Positions 9,782-18,099 of a stretch of 64,000 nucleotides of DNA are shown piece after piece. The notes under the pieces were generated by a model that searched no databases, was not told where the DNA came from, and saw only the letters and a program-made list of their open reading frames with translations. Where the stretch lies: contig DATIZR010000049.1 in NCBI GenBank assembly GCA_035516965.1, positions 1 to 64,000 of the forward strand, read 5' to 3'. Both the position numbers and the translations under genes were made by a program. The stretch is from Nitrospirota bacterium (GTDB taxonomy: Bacteria > Nitrospirota > UBA9217). The first letter of the stretch is position 1; every line of letters starts with the position of its first letter.

Positions 9782-9857
9782 GGCGGTGTAGCTCAGCTGG
9801 TAGAGCAGGGGAATCATAATCCCTGTGTCCGGGGTTCGAGTCCCTGCACCGCCACCA
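9782..9857 (+). tRNA. tRNA with CAU anticodon, most likely elongator tRNA-Met
   Basis: A 76-base cloverleaf with the CCA end encoded (9855-9857). The 7-bp acceptor stem is perfect (9782-9788 with 9847-9853). The D arm has GCTC/GAGC, the anticodon stem is GGGGA/TCCCT, and the loop ATCATAA places the anticodon CAT at 9815-9817. The T loop is GTTCGAG. The G-C start pair rules out an initiator. A CAU anticodon can also mark tRNA-Ile2, the substrate of TilS, whose gene begins 112 bases downstream. The anticodon-arm sequence looks more like elongator Met to me. Confidence 0.93.
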
Positions 9858-9968
9858 TTTTTCCCCCACTCTCTTTTTCCGCGGTCGTTGTCCCCTGAAC
9901 ACTGGAAGATATCCAAAGCGTGTTCCTGTTGCCATGGTGTTTTAGCTGCGTAATTCTTTCTCTCGCTC

Positions 9969-11369
9969 ATGCTCCTTCTGAACGTTCAAGATACCATCAG
10001 GAAGTACGGCCTTCTGGACCCCGGAGACCGGGTGGTTGTCGCGGTATCGGGCGGGCCGGACTCGGTCTGTCTTCTTGCCATCCTGCACACCATGGCGAAG
10101 AACCTCGGCCTCTCCCTCCACGTGGCCCATCTTGACCATATGTTCCGGGGCGAGGAATCGGCGGAAGAGGCGCAGTTCGTCGCCGATCTCTCGAAAAAGC
10201 TCGGCATCCCGTCGACGAGCGAGCGGTTCGACGTGCCGGCCTTCTGCCGGGAACGGGGACTGTCGGCCCAGGAGGGCGCGCGCAAGGTCCGGTACGGATT
10301 TCTGGAGCAGGTGGCGCACGATACCGGCGCCAGCCGCATCGCGACGGGCCATACCGCGGATGACCAGGCCGAGACCTTTCTGCTGCGGCTCCTGCGCGGC
10401 GCAGGCGTCTCGGGTCTGTCCTCCATCCCGCCGAGGCGCGGGATGATCATCAGACCGCTCATCGAGATCACCCGGGACCAGGTACTGGACTACCTGAGGG
10501 AGAACAGCCTCGGCTTCAGGACCGACCCATCGAACGCGAAACCGGTATACACGCGGAACAGGGTGAGGATGGATGTCATCCCTGTCCTCCGGCAGTTCAA
10601 TCCCCGTATCGTTGAAACGCTCGCGGCCGAAGCTGCCCTGCTCCGGGACGAGGATGAGGCCGTTGACGCCTACCTGGGATCGGTCACGGAGGCCGCTCAC
10701 CGGGAGGATGACGAGACGGTCTCGATCAAACGCGATGCCTTCGACACGCTCCCGCCCGCTTTCCGCCGCAGGTTGCTCAGGAAGATCGCGGACATGACGG
10801 ACAGGGGCGCCTCATTCCTGTCGCTCGGCCAGATCGACGATGCGCTGTCGTTCATGCTGAGCACGCAGACGGGGAAATCGATCATGCTGTCCCCCGGGCT
10901 TTCAGTCACCCGGGAATACGACCGGTTCGTCTTCAGCTCGCCGGCGGCTCGCCCGGGCTTTTCCCGAACCCTGTCGCACCCCGGCGCCACGATGGTCCCG
11001 GAGCTCGGACTCGAGGTCAAGACCCTGATCGCGGAGGGCCGCCGGACCGAGCCGGAGCTTTCAAATTATATATGGCAGGCGCAGTTCGATTATGATAAGA
11101 TAGGGCCGCTTTTGACGCTCAGGAGCAGGCACTCCGGCGACCGGTTCAGCCCCTCGGGAATGGCCGGCAGGAGCAAAAAGCTCCAGGACTATTTCGTGGA
11201 CGCGAAAGTGCCGCGCCGAAAGCGGGACAGGGTACCCTTGCTCTGCTCGGGAGAGGATATCCTGTGGGTGGTTGGCCTCAGGACCGATGAGCGGTTCCTG
11301 GTAACGGAAGCAACGCGGACGGTGCTGACGGTGCTGATCAGACCGTCAGGCGCGAGACATGGGGAGTGA
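9969..11369 (+). CDS. tilS: tRNA(Ile)-lysidine synthase
   Basis: A 466-residue enzyme that uses ATP to attach lysine to C34 of tRNA-Ile(CAU), switching it from Met to Ile decoding. The PP-loop ATP-pyrophosphatase motif SGGPDS is at residues 27-32. HLDHMFRGEES and the GHTADDQAETFLLRLLRG block follow, and the C-terminal TilS domain ends about residue 450. Length fits the family's longer members. The ATG at 9969 lacks a clear ribosome site but the motif spacing supports it. It heads the tilS-hpt-ftsH order found in many bacteria and lies next to a CAU tRNA. Confidence 0.96.
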   Translation: MLLLNVQDTIRKYGLLDPGDRVVVAVSGGPDSVCLLAILHTMAKNLGLSLHVAHLDHMFRGEESAEEAQFVADLSKKLGIPSTSERFDVPAFCRERGLSAQEGARKVRYGFLEQVAHDTGASRIATGHTADDQAETFLLRLLRGAGVSGLSSIPPRRGMIIRPLIEITRDQVLDYLRENSLGFRTDPSNAKPVYTRNRVRMDVIPVLRQFNPRIVETLAAEAALLRDEDEAVDAYLGSVTEAAHREDDETVSIKRDAFDTLPPAFRRRLLRKIADMTDRGASFLSLGQIDDALSFMLSTQTGKSIMLSPGLSVTREYDRFVFSSPAARPGFSRTLSHPGATMVPELGLEVKTLIAEGRRTEPELSNYIWQAQFDYDKIGPLLTLRSRHSGDRFSPSGMAGRSKKLQDYFVDAKVPRRKRDRVPLLCSGEDILWVVGLRTDERFLVTEATRTVLTVLIRPSGARHGE

Positions 11370-11429
11370 GGCAACGGGAACGTCTCAAGATCCCGCCTTA
11401 CCCTTTACGGATATTACGGAGGCCATGCC

Positions 11430-11975
11430 ATGGTAGGCATCGATTTTGGGAAGCCGCTGTTTACGAGCGAGGAGATACAAAGGAAGATCCACGAATTGGG
11501 AGCGAGAATATCGACCGATTATGCAGACAGGGATCTGCTGGTCGTCGGCGTGCTAAAGGGAGCCCTTTTCTTCATGTCCGACCTGCTCCGTTCGCTCAGG
11601 ATATCGGTCTGCATGGATTTCATGCATGTCACCAGTGCTTCCTCGAAGGACAGGGAGGGGCACCCCGTTCAGATCCTGGCCGACATGAAGCAGGACATCA
11701 GCGGCAAGCATATCCTGCTCGTAGAGGACATCATCGACTCCGGCCTGACCGTGGACTACCTGAAGAAGATGCTTGTTGCCCGGAATCCCGAATCCCTCAA
11801 GGTCTGCGTGCTGCTGGACAAGCCCGACCGGCGTCAGGTGCCGATCGAGGCGGACTATGCCGGTTTCCGCATCCCGAACAAATACGTGGTCGGCTATGGC
11901 CTCGACTACAAGGAACGCTACCGCAACCTGCCCTACATTGCCGTGCTGCCGCTCGAGGAGCGGCAGTCCTCATAA
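11430..11975 (+). CDS. hpt: Hypoxanthine phosphoribosyltransferase
   Basis: A 181-residue purine salvage enzyme that converts hypoxanthine or guanine plus PRPP to IMP or GMP. The PRPP-binding loop VEDIIDSGLT is at residues 98-107, the GVLKGALFFMSDL flap region at 40-52, and the base-binding segment with VGYGLDYKERYRNLP near the C-terminus. It begins 60 bases after tilS, and the tilS-hpt-ftsH gene order is conserved widely. IMP formed here is the substrate of GuaB, encoded far downstream in the window. Confidence 0.96.
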   Translation: MVGIDFGKPLFTSEEIQRKIHELGARISTDYADRDLLVVGVLKGALFFMSDLLRSLRISVCMDFMHVTSASSKDREGHPVQILADMKQDISGKHILLVEDIIDSGLTVDYLKKMLVARNPESLKVCVLLDKPDRRQVPIEADYAGFRIPNKYVVGYGLDYKERYRNLPYIAVLPLEERQSS

Positions 11976-12043
11976 GCTACCCCTGACAGGCGTGGGAAGG
12001 GGACTTCCCGTAAGGAAAGTCCATCCAGAACGGGATTAAACTG

Positions 12044-12072
12044 TTGTTTCCGGCCGGTCAATATGTTAGAAT
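12044..12072 (+). promoter_or_regulatory. Candidate ftsH promoter
   Basis: TTGTTT at 12044-12049, a 17-base spacer and TAGAAT at 12067-12072. Start near 12079 places the following 18-base palindrome at the very 5' end of the ftsH transcript. Confidence 0.55.
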
Positions 12073-12082
12073 TCAATATTTC

Positions 12083-12109
12083 GCAGGCCCCGGGGCCTGC
12101 CGCTTTTTT
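12083..12109 (+). terminator. Perfect palindrome with T6 tract before ftsH (terminator or attenuator)
   Basis: GCAGGCCCCGGGGCCTGC (12083-12100) is a perfect 18-base palindrome. It is followed after three bases by six T (12104-12109) and then directly by the AGGAGG ribosome site of ftsH. It could end the hpt transcript or attenuate ftsH. Confidence 0.6.
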
Positions 12110-12125
12110 CAGGAGGTTTTGATCG

Positions 12126-13922
12126 GTGAACTCATTCTACAAAAATCTGGCGCTGATACTGCTGTTCGTCGTGGTATCCGTGCTGATCTTCAATCTCTTC
12201 AATCCCGTGAACACGGCATCGGAGCAGCTGCCGTTCAGTTCCGTCATGGATAAGATCGCGAATGGCGACGTGAACGACGTCACGATCAAGGGTAACGAGA
12301 TGTCCGGAAACCTGAAGACGGCGAAGTCCTTCAGAACGAACCTGCCCGAATATCCCGATCTCGTCAAGGACCTGCGCGCCAAGGGCGTAAAGATCAACGT
12401 CGAGCCCGTCAAGGAGTCGGCGTGGTACAACTTCCTCGTGGTCTGGGCGCCGCTCATTCTGATGGCGCTCTGGTTCCTGTTCATCATGCGGAACATGCAG
12501 ATGGGCGGGAACAAGGCCATGTCCTTCGGCAAGAGCAAGGCCAAGCTTTTGAACGAAAGCTCCAAGAAGGTGACCTTCAGTGAAGTGGCCGGCATGGACG
12601 AGGCCAAGGTCGAGGTGCAGGAGATCATCGAGATCCTCAAGGACCCGCAGAAGTTCCAGAAGCTGGGCGGCAAGATCCCCAAGGGCGTGCTGCTCGTCGG
12701 GCCTCCCGGAACGGGCAAGACCCTGCTTGCACGGGCCATTGCCGGCGAGGCGGGCGTGCCGTTCCTGTCCATCAGCGGATCGGACTTCGTCGAAATGTTT
12801 GTCGGCGTTGGCGCCTCGCGCGTGCGCGACCTCTTCGAACAGGGCAAGAAGAATGCCCCCTGCATCATTTTCATCGACGAGATCGATGCCGTGGGCAGGC
12901 ATCGCGGTGCCGGCCTGGGCGGCGGCCATGACGAGCGCGAGCAGACCCTGAACCAGCTCCTCGTCGAGATGGACGGTTTCGAGAGCAACGAGGGCGTGAT
13001 CCTTGTGGCGGCTACGAACCGCCCCGACGTGCTCGACCCGGCGCTCCTCCGGCCCGGCAGGTTCGACCGCCAGGTCGTGATTCCCCGGCCCGATCTGAAC
13101 GGCCGCGTCGGCGTGCTCAAGGTGCACACCCAGAAGATCAAGCTGGCGCCCCATGTGGATATCGAATCCATTGCCCGCGGGACGCCGGGCCTCTCCGGCG
13201 CCGAGCTGGCGAACCTCGTGAACGAAGCGGCGCTGCTCGCGGGCAGGGCCGGCAAGACCCAGGTTGAGAACGACGACTTTGACCGCGCCAAGGACAAGAT
13301 CCTGATGGGCCTCGAACGCAAGAGCATGCTGATCAGCGACGAGGAAAAAAAGAACACCGCATACCATGAGGCGGGCCATACCATGGTGGCGAAGCTCATC
13401 CCCGGCACGGACCCGGTCCACAAGGTCTCTATCATCCCGCGCGGCATGGCGCTGGGCGTCACGCTCCAGCTGCCCACCGCCGACCGGTACTCCTATGACA
13501 GGGATCACCTGCTGAACAACATAGCGATCCTGCTCGGCGGCAGGGCTGCCGAGGAGATCGCTCTCAAGCACATGACCACGGGCGCGGGCAACGACCTCGA
13601 GCGCGCCACCCTGCTTGCCCGCAAAATGGTGACCGAGTGGGGCATGAGCGACAAGCTCGGTCCGCTCACCTACGGCAAGAAGGAAGAGCAGATCTTCCTG
13701 GGCCGCGAGATCGCCCAGCACCGGGACTACAGCGAGCACACCGCTGTCGAGATCGACGAGGAAGTGAAGCGAATCGTGGTCCAGAACTATGAACGGGCGA
13801 AGAAGCTGATCACCGACCGCCGCGACACGCTTGACACGCTCACGAGGGCACTGCTCGAGAAGGAAACCCTCGACGGGCCGGAGATCGAAGCGATCGTGAA
13901 CGGCCAGCCGGCCACGGCGTAG
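12126..13922 (+). CDS. ftsH: ATP-dependent zinc metalloprotease FtsH
   Basis: A 598-residue inner-membrane protease that forms hexamers and degrades misfolded membrane proteins and regulatory proteins. It has two transmembrane helices (about 6-26 and 101-120) flanking a periplasmic domain. The AAA+ module has Walker A GPPGTGKT at 192-199, Walker [12 protein letters not shown], and the second region of homology [21 protein letters not shown]. The zinc protease motif HEAGH is at 414-418. The GTG start is fixed by AGGAGG at 12111-12116. folP begins 9 bases after its stop, so the two are co-transcribed. Confidence 0.98.
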   Translation: MNSFYKNLALILLFVVVSVLIFNLFNPVNTASEQLPFSSVMDKIANGDVNDVTIKGNEMSGNLKTAKSFRTNLPEYPDLVKDLRAKGVKINVEPVKESAWYNFLVVWAPLILMALWFLFIMRNMQMGGNKAMSFGKSKAKLLNESSKKVTFSEVAGMDEAKVEVQEIIEILKDPQKFQKLGGKIPKGVLLVGPPGTGKTLLARAIAGEAGVPFLSISGSDFVEMFVGVGASRVRDLFEQGKKNAPCIIFIDEIDAVGRHRGAGLGGGHDEREQTLNQLLVEMDGFESNEGVILVAATNRPDVLDPALLRPGRFDRQVVIPRPDLNGRVGVLKVHTQKIKLAPHVDIESIARGTPGLSGAELANLVNEAALLAGRAGKTQVENDDFDRAKDKILMGLERKSMLISDEEKKNTAYHEAGHTMVAKLIPGTDPVHKVSIIPRGMALGVTLQLPTADRYSYDRDHLLNNIAILLGGRAAEEIALKHMTTGAGNDLERATLLARKMVTEWGMSDKLGPLTYGKKEEQIFLGREIAQHRDYSEHTAVEIDEEVKRIVVQNYERAKKLITDRRDTLDTLTRALLEKETLDGPEIEAIVNGQPATA

Positions 13923-13931
13923 GAGGCCGGC

Positions 13932-15107
13932 ATGGCGCCTGTCTTCCGCATCTCGGGGCATGGTGCGATCACGGTGGTTCTGCACGGTCTGACCCCTGAA
14001 GAGTCAGGCGAAATCCGTAATGCCTTGCGCAGCGTTGATGGCGGGGCGGACCAGAAGTCCGCTCCGCCTTCTTTTTCGGAACAGACATTCCGGGACGGCG
14101 CCACGGTGCCGGTCCTGACCGGCACCGCCGACCAGATCAGAGAAGCCTCCCGCATCATCGCTGCGTACGGCGGCCGGGCCCGCGCTCTAGCCGAAAAAAT
14201 ATCGTCGCACCTTGACAACTACCTGCGCTCGGATTATAAAATGAGCTGCAAGGGGACCGTGCTCGACCTCGGCAGCCGCACGCACATCATGGGGATCCTG
14301 AACGTCACCCCCGATTCGTTTTCCGACGGCGGCCGCTATGCCGATCCGGAGCGCGCCCTGGCCCATGCCCGGGACATGGTCACCGCGGGGGCGGACATTA
14401 TCGACATCGGCGGCGAGTCGACCAGGCCCGGCGCGCTTCCCCTCTCCGAGGAAGAAGAGCTGCGAAGGATCATCCCGCTCATTGAGCGCCTGTCGGCGGA
14501 GCTTTCCATTCCCCTTTCGGTCGACACGTACAAGTCCTCCGTCGCCAGAAAGGCGCTCGATGCAGGCGCCTCGATCGTGAACGATATCAGCGGGCTCCGG
14601 TTCTCGCCGGACATGGCCATGATCGCAGCCGACGCGGGCGCAGCCGTCGTGATCATGCACATCAAGGGCACGCCGCGCGACATGCAGCAGAAACCGGTCT
14701 ATGCCGACGTCATCGGCGAGATATCTTCTTTTCTCGCGGAGGGGATCGAGCTCGCCGAACGGGCAGGCGTCAGCCGCGAAAAGGTGCTGATCGATCCGGG
14801 GATCGGGTTCGGGAAAACGCTCGAGCACAACCTTACGATCCTGGGCAGGCTCGAGGAGTTCCGGACGCTGGGCAGGCCGATCGTGCTCGGCACGTCGCGG
14901 AAGAAGTTCATCGGCACGGTACTCGGCATTCCCGGGCCGGATCACCGCGTGCTGGGATCGATGGCGACGATCGCGCTGGGAATCGAGCGGGGCGCCTCTG
15001 TCCTGCGGGTCCATGACGTTGCCGAGACGGTCCAGGTCGCGCGCATGACCGATGCGATAATGAGGACAACCACAGGATTTTCGTCATCCAATCGCGGGAA
15101 CCAATGA
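13932..15107 (+). CDS. folP: Dihydropteroate synthase with N-terminal extension
   Basis: A 391-residue enzyme. It condenses p-aminobenzoate with 6-hydroxymethyl-dihydropterin diphosphate in folate synthesis. The TIM-barrel core starts near residue 115 with the signature ILNVTPDSFSDGG (122-134), then DIGGESTRPGA, NDISG and the FGKT loop. The first 110 residues are an extra domain seen in some Desulfobacterota FolP proteins; its role is unknown to me. AGGAGG overlaps the ftsH stop. The nearby p-aminobenzoate source, chorismate, is provided by the aro genes at 24-27 kb. Confidence 0.95.
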   Translation: MAPVFRISGHGAITVVLHGLTPEESGEIRNALRSVDGGADQKSAPPSFSEQTFRDGATVPVLTGTADQIREASRIIAAYGGRARALAEKISSHLDNYLRSDYKMSCKGTVLDLGSRTHIMGILNVTPDSFSDGGRYADPERALAHARDMVTAGADIIDIGGESTRPGALPLSEEEELRRIIPLIERLSAELSIPLSVDTYKSSVARKALDAGASIVNDISGLRFSPDMAMIAADAGAAVVIMHIKGTPRDMQQKPVYADVIGEISSFLAEGIELAERAGVSREKVLIDPGIGFGKTLEHNLTILGRLEEFRTLGRPIVLGTSRKKFIGTVLGIPGPDHRVLGSMATIALGIERGASVLRVHDVAETVQVARMTDAIMRTTTGFSSSNRGNQ

Positions 15108-15201
15108 CCAGGCGCCACGGATAGACGTCCGGTCATGGTGATCTCATGCTTGGATCGCCTCCTGGTTCGATGATTTGTAATGGGGAACCTATCTTTATTC
15201 C

Positions 15202-15996
15202 ATGCTGACCAACTTTGCCGAAATACGGGCCGCCCTCGCCCACTACCGCTGGTTCAACGACACGGTGGACATTGCGCTCGTCTATTACATGTTTTACCGC
15301 ATCCTGCTGATCATCAAGGGAACACGGGCGTTCCAGATGCTCATCGGGCTTGGCATCATCGTGATCGCCCTCGTCGCATCCCGGGCGTTCGAATTCTACA
15401 CTCTGGACTGGCTCATCCATAGCTTCTGGTCGCAGATCGTGCTCGCTATGGTGATCCTGTTCCAGCCCGAGATCAGGCGCGCCCTGGCCCAGGTCGGCCA
15501 GAACAACATCTTCAAGTCCCTGTCGGCCGTGGAAAAGTCCACGTTCATAGAAGAGACGGTCAAAGCCGCTGTGTCCATGGCGAACAAGCGGATCGGCGCG
15601 CTGATCGTGCTGGAGCGGGACACGGATCTTTCGACGATCGTGGAAATGGGGACAGAACTGGATGCAAGGGTCACGAAGGAGATCCTGGTCAGCATCTTTC
15701 TCCCCTACTCGCCGATCCATGACGGGGCGGCCATCATCCGGAGCGGCCGGATCGCGGCGGCGGGCTGCTTCCTGCCCCTCACGCTGTCGTCAAACATAGC
15801 CAAGTCCTTCGGTACGCGCCACCGGGCCGCCATCGGCCTGACCGATGAGTCCGATGCGGTGGTCGTGGTCGTGTCGGAGGAGACCGGCGAGATCTCCGTG
15901 GTGAAGCACGGCGCAATCGAGCAAAATGCGGATGCGCAGGCGCTCAGGAAGACGCTCCAGGAGATCTTCATCAGAAAGAAGAACGGAGCGCCGTAA
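15202..15996 (+). CDS. cdaA: Diadenylate cyclase CdaA
   Basis: A 264-residue membrane enzyme that makes cyclic di-AMP from two ATP. Three N-terminal transmembrane helices (about 22-38, 43-60, 72-88) precede the DisA_N catalytic domain, with the motifs DGAAII (174-179) and RHRAAIG (206-212) that define active cyclases. The neighbours ybbR and glmM match the conserved cdaA-cdaR-glmM operon, in which CdaR and GlmM modulate the cyclase. This indicates that this organism uses c-di-AMP, linked to cell-wall precursor and osmotic control. Confidence 0.95.
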   Translation: MLTNFAEIRAALAHYRWFNDTVDIALVYYMFYRILLIIKGTRAFQMLIGLGIIVIALVASRAFEFYTLDWLIHSFWSQIVLAMVILFQPEIRRALAQVGQNNIFKSLSAVEKSTFIEETVKAAVSMANKRIGALIVLERDTDLSTIVEMGTELDARVTKEILVSIFLPYSPIHDGAAIIRSGRIAAAGCFLPLTLSSNIAKSFGTRHRAAIGLTDESDAVVVVVSEETGEISVVKHGAIEQNADAQALRKTLQEIFIRKKNGAP

Positions 15997-16653
15997 ATGG
16001 ACATCCGCCGATGGCTCACCGACAACTGGGGCATCAAGCTGCTCTCGCTCGGCCTTGCGGTCGCTCTCTGGTTCTACGTCACCTCGACCGGAAAAACGGA
16101 GCTGACGCTCACGGTCCCCATAGAGCTGAGGAACATACCGGCCGGCATGACGGTCGTGGGAGACGTCACCGGCAGTCTCGAAGTGCGCGTGCAGGGCCAG
16201 GAGCGCGTGATGGGGGACAGCGCATTCAGCAAGAAGATCGTCGCCCTGCTCGATCTGTCCCTGACGAAGGAGGGCGAGAACGCGGTCCCGCTGTCCCCCG
16301 ATGATATCAGGCGGCCGGCGGGAACGATCATCACGCACCTGTCGCAGACCGAGGTCAAGATCAAGCTCGAACGGCTCGTCCGGAAAACCTTCCGGTTGAG
16401 GCCGGTCCTGCACGGTACGCCCGCCGCCGGGTACCGGCTGGCGGGCGTTGCGGTGACGCCGGCGAAGATCGTGCTGGAAGGGCCGGCAAGCGTCATGCAG
16501 ACGATCGACAGGCTTGAAACCTTGCCCATCGACATCCAGCGGGCGAGCCAGAGCATGAGCGTGGAGCCCCGGATCGATTACCAGGGAAAGCCGGTTAAGC
16601 TCCTGGAGAAGAACATCACGGTGCGCGTGAATATTGAGAGGACGGGACAATGA
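15997..16653 (+). CDS. YbbR-domain protein (CdaR-like)
   Basis: A 218-residue protein whose start codon follows the cdaA stop with no gap. One transmembrane helix (about 11-28, [19 protein letters not shown]) anchors two YbbR-type beta repeats outside the membrane. In Gram-positives the equivalent CdaR binds CdaA and adjusts c-di-AMP production. The same role is likely here from position, though the protein is shorter, with fewer repeats than Bacillus CdaR. Its stop overlaps the glmM start as ATGA. Confidence 0.9.
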   Translation: MDIRRWLTDNWGIKLLSLGLAVALWFYVTSTGKTELTLTVPIELRNIPAGMTVVGDVTGSLEVRVQGQERVMGDSAFSKKIVALLDLSLTKEGENAVPLSPDDIRRPAGTIITHLSQTEVKIKLERLVRKTFRLRPVLHGTPAAGYRLAGVAVTPAKIVLEGPASVMQTIDRLETLPIDIQRASQSMSVEPRIDYQGKPVKLLEKNITVRVNIERTGQ

Positions 16654-17999
16654 AAAAGCTGTTCGGCACTGACGGGGTCCGGGGCGTTGCGAACCAGGAC
16701 CCGATGACTTTGGAGATGGCCATGCGGATCGGCAGGGCGGCGGGGCATGTCTTCCGCGATTCCTCCCGCCGCCACCGGATCGTCATCGGCAAGGACACGA
16801 GGCTCTCCGGCTACATGATCGAAAGTGCCCTCACGTCCGGGCTCTGCTCGATGGGCGTCGATGTGCTGCTCGTGGGGCCCGTGCCCACGCCTGGCATAGC
16901 GTTCCTGACGCGGAGCCTCCGCGCCGATGCGGGAGTCGTTATCTCCGCATCGCACAACCCCTACGAGGACAACGGCATCAAGTTCTTCGGGCGGGATGGA
17001 TTCAAGCTGCCCGACGAAACAGAGGACAAGATCGAGGAACTCATCTTTTCCGATGCCATCGACCACGTCCGGCCGACGGCGTCCGAGATCGGCAAGGCCT
17101 TCCGGGTCGACGATGCGATCGGGCGGTACAACGAGTTCGTGAAGTCATCGTTCCCGCGCGGCATGGACCTTGCCGGTCTGCGGGTAGTGGTGGACTGCGC
17201 CAACGGGGCGGCCTACAAGATCGGTCCGCGCATCCTGACCGAACTCGGCGCCGACGTGATCGCCCTGTACGATGAACCGAACGGCATGAACATCAACCAG
17301 GGCTGCGGCTCGCTTCATCCCGAGGTGATCAGCAGGGCGGTCGTCGCGAACGATGCCAGCATCGGCATCGCCTTTGACGGCGACGCGGACCGGGTGATCC
17401 TGTGCGACGAGCGGGGAACGGTCGTGGACGGCGATGCGGTCATGGCCATCTGCGCACTCCAGATGATGAAGGAGGGCAGGCTCAAGCAGAACACGCTGGT
17501 GGCCACGGTGATGAGCAACCTCGGGCTGGAGCTGGCTATGAAGAAAGCGGGCGGAAGGCTGGTGCGCGCCGCTGTCGGCGACCGCTATGTCATGGAAAAG
17601 ATGCTGTCCGGCGGATACAATCTCGGCGGAGAGCAGTCCGGGCACATTATCTTTCTCGATCACAACACGACCGGAGACGGCCTCATCTCGGCGCTCCAGG
17701 TCCTTTCCGTGATGCGGCAGGCCGGGAAGCCTCTGTCCGGGCTGGCATCGTGCATGAAGAGCTACCCCCAGACGCTTGTGAACGTGCAGGTGAAGGCGAG
17801 GCAGGAGCTGGCGTCCATCCCCGAGATCGCGAACCGGATGGCGGAGATCGAGAAGAAGCTTGAGGGTACGGGGCGCCTCCTCGTCCGTTATTCCGGCACG
17901 GAACCCAAGGTCCGCGTGATGATCGAGGGCGAGAGCGAAAAGGAGATCAACGACCTTGCCCAGGGCCTGGCCGGCATCATCAGGGAGAAGCTGGGGTAG
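16650..17999 (+). CDS. glmM: Phosphoglucosamine mutase
   Basis: A 449-residue enzyme. It interconverts glucosamine-6-P and glucosamine-1-P on the way to UDP-GlcNAc, for peptidoglycan and LPS. The active-site phosphoserine is Ser101 in [17 protein letters not shown]. The magnesium loop is DGDADR and the sugar loop GGEQSGH. The C-terminal phosphate-binding loop is [11 protein letters not shown]. It overlaps ybbR by 4 bases. GlmM inhibits CdaA in several bacteria, consistent with this operon. Confidence 0.97.
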   Translation: MKKLFGTDGVRGVANQDPMTLEMAMRIGRAAGHVFRDSSRRHRIVIGKDTRLSGYMIESALTSGLCSMGVDVLLVGPVPTPGIAFLTRSLRADAGVVISASHNPYEDNGIKFFGRDGFKLPDETEDKIEELIFSDAIDHVRPTASEIGKAFRVDDAIGRYNEFVKSSFPRGMDLAGLRVVVDCANGAAYKIGPRILTELGADVIALYDEPNGMNINQGCGSLHPEVISRAVVANDASIGIAFDGDADRVILCDERGTVVDGDAVMAICALQMMKEGRLKQNTLVATVMSNLGLELAMKKAGGRLVRAAVGDRYVMEKMLSGGYNLGGEQSGHIIFLDHNTTGDGLISALQVLSVMRQAGKPLSGLASCMKSYPQTLVNVQVKARQELASIPEIANRMAEIEKKLEGTGRLLVRYSGTEPKVRVMIEGESEKEINDLAQGLAGIIREKLG

Positions 18000-18099
18000 C
18001 ATTCTCTCTTGGAGATGAAAGAACGATGATATAAGAATCAGTCCTGAACAGGGTCGAGAGCCCGTCCCGACATACTCCGATCGGGGCTCAGCAACTCCT

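Noticed and set aside
12132-13985. Long minus-strand open frame (617 codons) opposite ftsH
   Set aside because: It is the mirror of a GC-rich real gene; its translation has no domain and shows the Arg/His/Asp-rich bias of antisense frames.
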